This document shows positions 8,341 through 10,475 of a stretch of 10,475 bases of DNA, piece by piece. The translations under genes were made by a program, and so were the position numbers. Under the pieces are notes generated by a model. It made no database searches. It had not been told where the DNA came from and worked only from the letters and a program-made list of their open reading frames with translations. The stretch spans positions 1 through 10,475 of the forward strand of contig CALEBD010000097.1 of assembly GCA_937944945.1 (NCBI GenBank). The letters are read 5' to 3'. The DNA is from an uncultured Clostridium sp. Lineage in GTDB: Bacteria; Bacillota; Clostridia; Peptostreptococcales; Peptostreptococcaceae. Numbering within the stretch: position 1 is the stretch's first letter; each line of letters begins with the position of its first letter.

Positions 8341-8678
8341 AGACTTCCTCCCTTATAATTACCATTTACTATTTGATTGTAATCCTCAGTTCTTATAAAT
8401 CTAAAAAGAGCTTCTAATAAAGAATTACATAATCTCTTATTTATTCCCTCTTCTTGATCTTTCAGAACTTTTTCTGTAAGAGAAACTATGACAATTTTAT
8501 ATTTAGAATCATTGTCAATGAGCCACACTATCCATTCATACTTCTTATATGATTTAAATGTCGAATTAGGCTCTACAATTCTTTGCAAAACCAGATGGCT
8601 GTTAACAGAGATCCCTTGTTCATTTCTTTCTAGACGTATGTACCTATTCAAAGACTCTATAATATCTTCTATACTCAT
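8337..8678 (-). CDS. Hypothetical protein, 113 aa, first gene after the terminator
   Basis: I do not recognise this protein. It reads as a small alpha/beta fold: an N-terminal helix (SIEDIIESLNRYIRLERN), strands around residues 22-34 and 46-67 (YEWIVWLIDN, YKIVIVSLTE), then a helical C-terminus (NKRLCNSLLEALFRFIRT) and a short polar tail. There is no signal peptide or metal-binding motif. It is the first gene downstream of the terminator, so it either begins a new transcript or is reached by readthrough. Its leader is almost purely T/A (TTTAATTTTCTTTATTT before ATG) with no Shine-Dalgarno. It overlaps the next gene as ATGA, and so is probably co-translated with the 179-aa protein and terL. 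A packaging or head-assembly role is inferred only from this context. Confidence 0.72.
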   Translation of the reverse strand: MSIEDIIESLNRYIRLERNEQGISVNSHLVLQRIVEPNSTFKSYKKYEWIVWLIDNDSKYKIVIVSLTEKVLKDQEEGINKRLCNSLLEALFRFIRTEDYNQIVNGNYKGGSL

Positions 8679-8692
8679 AAATAAAGAAAATT

Positions 8693-8741
8693 AAAGAAAA
8701 AAAAAATAAAAGAAAGGCCAGCCAACTAACTGACTGGCCTT
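8693..8741 (-). terminator. Intrinsic (rho-independent) terminator
   Basis: A perfect 8-bp GC-rich inverted repeat (aaggccag at 8714-8721, ctggcctt at 8734-8741) flanks a 12-nt centre. In minus-strand RNA the centre adds four more pairs (G-U, C-G, A-U, G-U) around a 4-nt loop, whereas plus-strand RNA would have A-C mismatches at two of these positions. On the minus strand the hairpin is followed directly by a long T-rich tract (TTTCTTTTATTTTTTTTTT). It starts 7 nt after the stop codon of the GroES-like gene. Orientation, U-tract and position all indicate termination of the minus-strand transcript arriving from the right. Confidence 0.9.
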
Positions 8742-8748
8742 CCTGAAT

Positions 8749-9174
8749 TTAGGAAAGAATTTTCTTTTTCCTAGGTATGATTATATTTGAAGGAGCCACA
8801 TCTGGAATTTCCTCATAATCTTCAATTACAAAATCAATGTCTCTGTCTTGAAGTAGTAAACATTGCTTATTATCCAGTTCGATTATGTCAAAATTGAAGG
8901 TTACAACTGGATTATCAGTAACAATACCATCTTTTAAAGATCCCTCCTTATGTTTTTTAACTGCAAATCTAGAAGGATTTATACATACAATATCTCCTAC
9001 ATTAATTCCTCTTACTGAGTCTCCTACAGCAAGTACTGTCTGATATTCTTTTAGAGTCCCTTTTTGTCTACTTGTATCTATTAGGCCAGTAGAGGTTTTT
9101 ACATCATTCTCATACTTATTCATGGTAGTCACTAATGTAGTGAACATAGGACGTATCTTTTTTACTTTAATCAT
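8749..9174 (-). CDS. GroES-like co-chaperonin (chaperonin-10 fold)
   Basis: Co-chaperonins cap the GroEL chamber; phage versions such as T4 gp31 replace or adjust host GroES so that large virion proteins can fold. The 141-aa protein follows the GroES layout: an opening strand VKKIRPMFTTLVTTM (residues 4-18), a polar, possibly flexible loop (about 19-38, with STGLID where GroES has its GI mobile-loop segment), the core YQTVLAVGDSVRGINVGDIVCI (44-65) matching GroES VxAVGxG...VKxGDxV, and the closing LLLQDRDIDFVIE (106-118) matching the GroES DILAVVE ending. It differs from GroES by an enlarged region between the last two elements (about 66-100) and a basic C-terminal tail (residues 124-141, with IIIPRKKKIL). 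Its start overlaps the HU/IHF-like gene by 8 nt, and a terminator follows directly. The fold call is by motif only; the chaperone function is inferred. Confidence 0.7.
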   Translation of the reverse strand: MIKVKKIRPMFTTLVTTMNKYENDVKTSTGLIDTSRQKGTLKEYQTVLAVGDSVRGINVGDIVCINPSRFAVKKHKEGSLKDGIVTDNPVVTFNFDIIELDNKQCLLLQDRDIDFVIEDYEEIPDVAPSNIIIPRKKKILS

Positions 9175-9445
9175 ATTTATCTTTCTTTCTTAATTTACTT
9201 ATATATTCGAATCTCTTTTTCATCCTAGTCATTCTATCGAATGTACAAGATAGTTTTCCCAGGCTTGGAATATTAAAGTTAGTTCTTAATTTAGAGAACT
9301 CCTCTTCACTTAGATTATCCTTCAATGGTAAGGATTGAATAGTTTGCCTTATGAACTCCCAATAAGATTTATAGGCTAGTTTTACTACTTCAATTGGGAT
9401 ACCTAAATCTATAGCAACTTTATTCAAAATGTCTTCATACCTCAT
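9167..9445 (-). CDS. HU/IHF-like DNA-binding protein
   Basis: HU/IHF proteins are small dimeric DNA-bending proteins, and crAss-like phages commonly encode IHF-like subunits. This 92-aa protein has the expected order: two N-terminal helices (YEDILNKVAIDLGIPIEVV and YKSYWEFIRQTIQSL), then a strand/turn FNIPSLGKLSC (57-67) resembling the HU motif with Gly-x-Gly/Phe, and a basic segment RMTRMKKRFEYISKLRKK (71-88). The protein stops where the DNA-embracing beta arms and final helices of HU would lie, and the arm proline motif is not seen, so DNA-binding geometry may differ. It starts at an ATGA overlap with the upstream winged-helix-like gene and overlaps the next gene by 8 nt. A role in DNA condensation, packaging or late regulation is inference. 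Confidence 0.6.
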   Translation of the reverse strand: MRYEDILNKVAIDLGIPIEVVKLAYKSYWEFIRQTIQSLPLKDNLSEEEFSKLRTNFNIPSLGKLSCTFDRMTRMKKRFEYISKLRKKDKYD

Positions 9446-9825
9446 TTTAATTCAAAATATAACAATAAATGAAAAGCATTACATCCTTCCTCTATATTAG
9501 GTATGAATCTAGGATTTATTCTACCATTTATTATTACCTTGTTCTTCCTTAGCTTTCCCATAATTACTTGAAAATGAGGAAGAGTTATATTACACTCTTC
9601 TCTCACTTTTCTTTTAGTATCTTCACTCATAGTAACTTTATCAAGTATGTCATTATCTTTGATAACTTTACTGAGCTCATATCTATGTTTTACAAAACAT
9701 GCAATAACATCTATTTCTCTGTCTGTTAAATTATGGAAAGGTCTAAGAAACTTAAACCAGTACTCAAAAAATTTACCATCTAGTGAAGTAGGAATTCTAA
9801 TAACATTATTAGCTTTCCTATTCAT
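9442..9825 (-). CDS. Winged-helix-like DNA-binding protein, possibly RepL-like
   Basis: The protein appears to be a helix-turn-helix/winged-helix type. In the 127-aa form chosen here, a helical segment LTDREIDVIACFVKHRYEL begins at residue 33, followed at about residues 80-95 by ITLPHFQVIMGKLRKN, which looks like a recognition-helix segment. The hairpin-like wing VIINGRINPRFIPN comes next, recalling the INGxxxxNP wing of RepL-type plasmid replication initiators and related regulators. That likeness is by eye. The start is uncertain: an in-frame ATG at 9873 would add 16 residues (MKMNLKKIQANPKIKY) but would overlap the upstream gene by 44 nt, whereas the ATG at 9825 lies 4 nt after the upstream TAA with an AT-rich leader, so it is preferred. 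The stop overlaps the next start as ATGA. It could regulate late transcription or take part in replication. Confidence 0.68.
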   Translation of the reverse strand: MNRKANNVIRIPTSLDGKFFEYWFKFLRPFHNLTDREIDVIACFVKHRYELSKVIKDNDILDKVTMSEDTKRKVREECNITLPHFQVIMGKLRKNKVIINGRINPRFIPNIEEGCNAFHLLLYFELK

Positions 9826-9829
9826 ATAT

Positions 9830-10126
9830 TTAATTTTCGGATTGGCCTGAATCTTCTTTAGGTTCATCTTCATTGTCAGGAAGAGTCATTAAAGACTCTA
9901 TTTCTGAAGTACATTTAGAAACGAATTCCTCATTAAATGCATGAGCATTTTCAATTACCTTAAAGAGGTAATCTAATCTCTTGAACATATTCTCTAGATT
10001 AGATTCTTGAAGTTTTGCATACAATTGTCTAACTTGCTCACTCAATTGATGTGCTACATTCTCTAACTGCTCATAACTCATTTTTGCATTCTCTTTTACT
10101 GCTGTATCTTTTACATTCTCTTCCAT
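9830..10126 (-). CDS. Small acidic coiled-coil protein, unknown function
   Basis: This 98-aa protein has no recognised family. After a charged N-terminus, residues 16-80 read as continuous helix with heptad-like hydrophobics (YEQLENVAHQLSEQVRQLYAKL, MFKRLDYLFKVIENAH), so a dimeric or trimeric coiled coil is likely. The last 17 residues are strongly acidic and probably disordered (PDNEDEPKEDSGQSEN). There is no membrane helix, signal peptide or cysteine motif. It starts 8 nt after the zinc-ribbon gene and is followed after 4 nt by the winged-helix-like gene. Scaffold, adaptor or assembly-factor roles would all fit such a protein, but nothing in the sequence decides between them. Confidence 0.72.
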   Translation of the reverse strand: MEENVKDTAVKENAKMSYEQLENVAHQLSEQVRQLYAKLQESNLENMFKRLDYLFKVIENAHAFNEEFVSKCTSEIESLMTLPDNEDEPKEDSGQSEN

Positions 10127-10134
10127 TATACTAT

Positions 10135-10380
10135 TTATATTAAATATTTCCCGTATTTCTCTTTATATAATTCTCTCCATTTATCTATATTTGTTACTAA
10201 GACAGATGTGCTTCCACATTCATCACAGTAATCTAATTCTGGGTCATCATCATCTATCTTCATGATACTTAAAGATAGGCAGTTTCTACAGTAAGATACT
10301 GGGATGCGCTCATAATCTTCTTTGCTATGCTTATCTTCTGAGATACTTAATTTGTTCATAGATTCTCTTTTTATATTCAT
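10135..10380 (-). CDS. Small zinc-ribbon protein
   Basis: This 81-aa protein contains two CxxC knuckles, C31-R-N-C34 and C52-D-E-C55, separated by 17 residues that include a DDDDPELD turn. This is a classic zinc-ribbon arrangement likely to bind one Zn2+. The strand VSYCRNCLSLSIMKI precedes the acidic turn and GSTSVLVTNI follows the second knuckle; the C-terminus is a basic/aromatic helix (IDKWRELYKEKYGKYL). Such ribbons bind nucleic acid or act as protein-interaction modules, including in transcription; here the partner is unknown. Met1 (10380) overlaps the upstream frame by 50 nt and the in-frame Met8 (10359) by 29 nt, so either start is possible. The C-terminus is not in doubt. It probably belongs to the same transcript as the genes down to the terminator. 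Confidence 0.75.
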   Translation of the reverse strand: MNIKRESMNKLSISEDKHSKEDYERIPVSYCRNCLSLSIMKIDDDDPELDYCDECGSTSVLVTNIDKWRELYKEKYGKYLI

Positions 10381-10474
10381 TCACACTTCTACTATGAGCT
10401 CCTTTTCTTTTAGAAGTATTCTTTCTATTATTAAATGGTCTCTTTGGTATGATAATTCCATTTTTTGTTATATG
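10331..10474 (-). CDS. C-terminal fragment of a basic protein (cut by right edge)
   Basis: An open frame of 47 codons enters from the right edge and ends with TAA at 10333-10331; the other two minus-strand frames in this stretch hit stops early. The fragment begins HITKNGIIIPKRPFNNRKN and continues through a very basic segment (TSKRKGAHSRS) into a basic helix ending in EQIKYLRR. The high Lys/Arg content suggests a nucleic-acid-binding or disordered tail. The frame overlaps the start of the zinc-ribbon gene by 29-50 nt depending on that gene's start, a longer overlap than others in the window, so it could also be a chance open frame. The start and most of the protein lie outside the window and its function cannot be judged. 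Confidence 0.5.
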   Translation of the reverse strand, partial: HITKNGIIIPKRPFNNRKNTSKRKGAHSRSVNEYKKRIYEQIKYLRR

Positions 10475-10475
10475 A

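Noticed and set aside
8488..8694. Plus-strand open frame of 68 codons opposite the 113-aa gene
   Set aside because: It is fully antisense to a well-placed minus-strand gene and runs towards the A-rich tract and terminator hairpin; no coding character of its own.
8693..8741. Bidirectional terminator
   Set aside because: The T-tract follows the hairpin only on the minus strand, two inner pairs are G-U only in minus-strand RNA, and no plus-strand gene approaches from the left.
9647..9850. Plus-strand open frame of 67 codons that resembles a membrane peptide
   Set aside because: It is antisense to the winged-helix-like gene; the Leu/Ile-rich tail comes from complementing Lys/Asn-rich codons.

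Overview
This window looks like part of the late (packaging, head and tail) region of a crAss-like tailed phage (order Crassvirales) that infects gut Bacteroidales. The assignment rests on three things. There is a very large TerL (752 aa) next to a very large portal (801 aa). The adjacent small genes include a HU/IHF-like protein, a zinc ribbon and a winged-helix-like protein. The fibre-like proteins carry N-terminal modules typical of Bacteroides phages. The DNA is AT-rich, starts lack Shine-Dalgarno sequences, and one intergenic site fits the Bacteroidetes TTTG/TAnnTTTG promoter pattern. Family names come from reading the translations; no database search was possible.

Every convincing gene lies on the minus strand, so transcription runs from the right edge to the left. 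Genes are tightly packed: several junctions are ATGA overlaps or 4-nt gaps, and no gap reaches 100 bases. In transcription order the right-hand group (10475 to 8749) holds the C-terminus of a basic protein, a zinc-ribbon protein, an acidic coiled-coil protein, a winged-helix-like protein, a HU/IHF-like protein and a GroES-like co-chaperonin. A strong intrinsic terminator (8693-8741) closes this group.

The middle group (8678 to 5531) holds two proteins of unknown function followed by the large terminase subunit. The 179-aa protein occupies the position where a small terminase subunit is often found.

An 88-base gap with a candidate Bacteroidetes-type promoter (5465-5496) precedes the left-hand group (5442 to 1). 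This group holds the portal, two beta-rich, probably fibre or appendage structural proteins (355 and 583 aa) and the start of a further probable baseplate or fibre protein cut by the left edge.

Together these genes would package DNA (TerL and portal), possibly assist folding of virion proteins (GroES-like), bind or organise DNA (HU/IHF-like, winged helix), and build virion appendages. Stop codons are TAA (7), TGA (3) and TAG (2), all at sensible gene ends, so this segment uses the standard bacterial code although some crAss-like phages recode TAG or TGA. No tRNA, CRISPR array, insertion sequence or defence system is visible.
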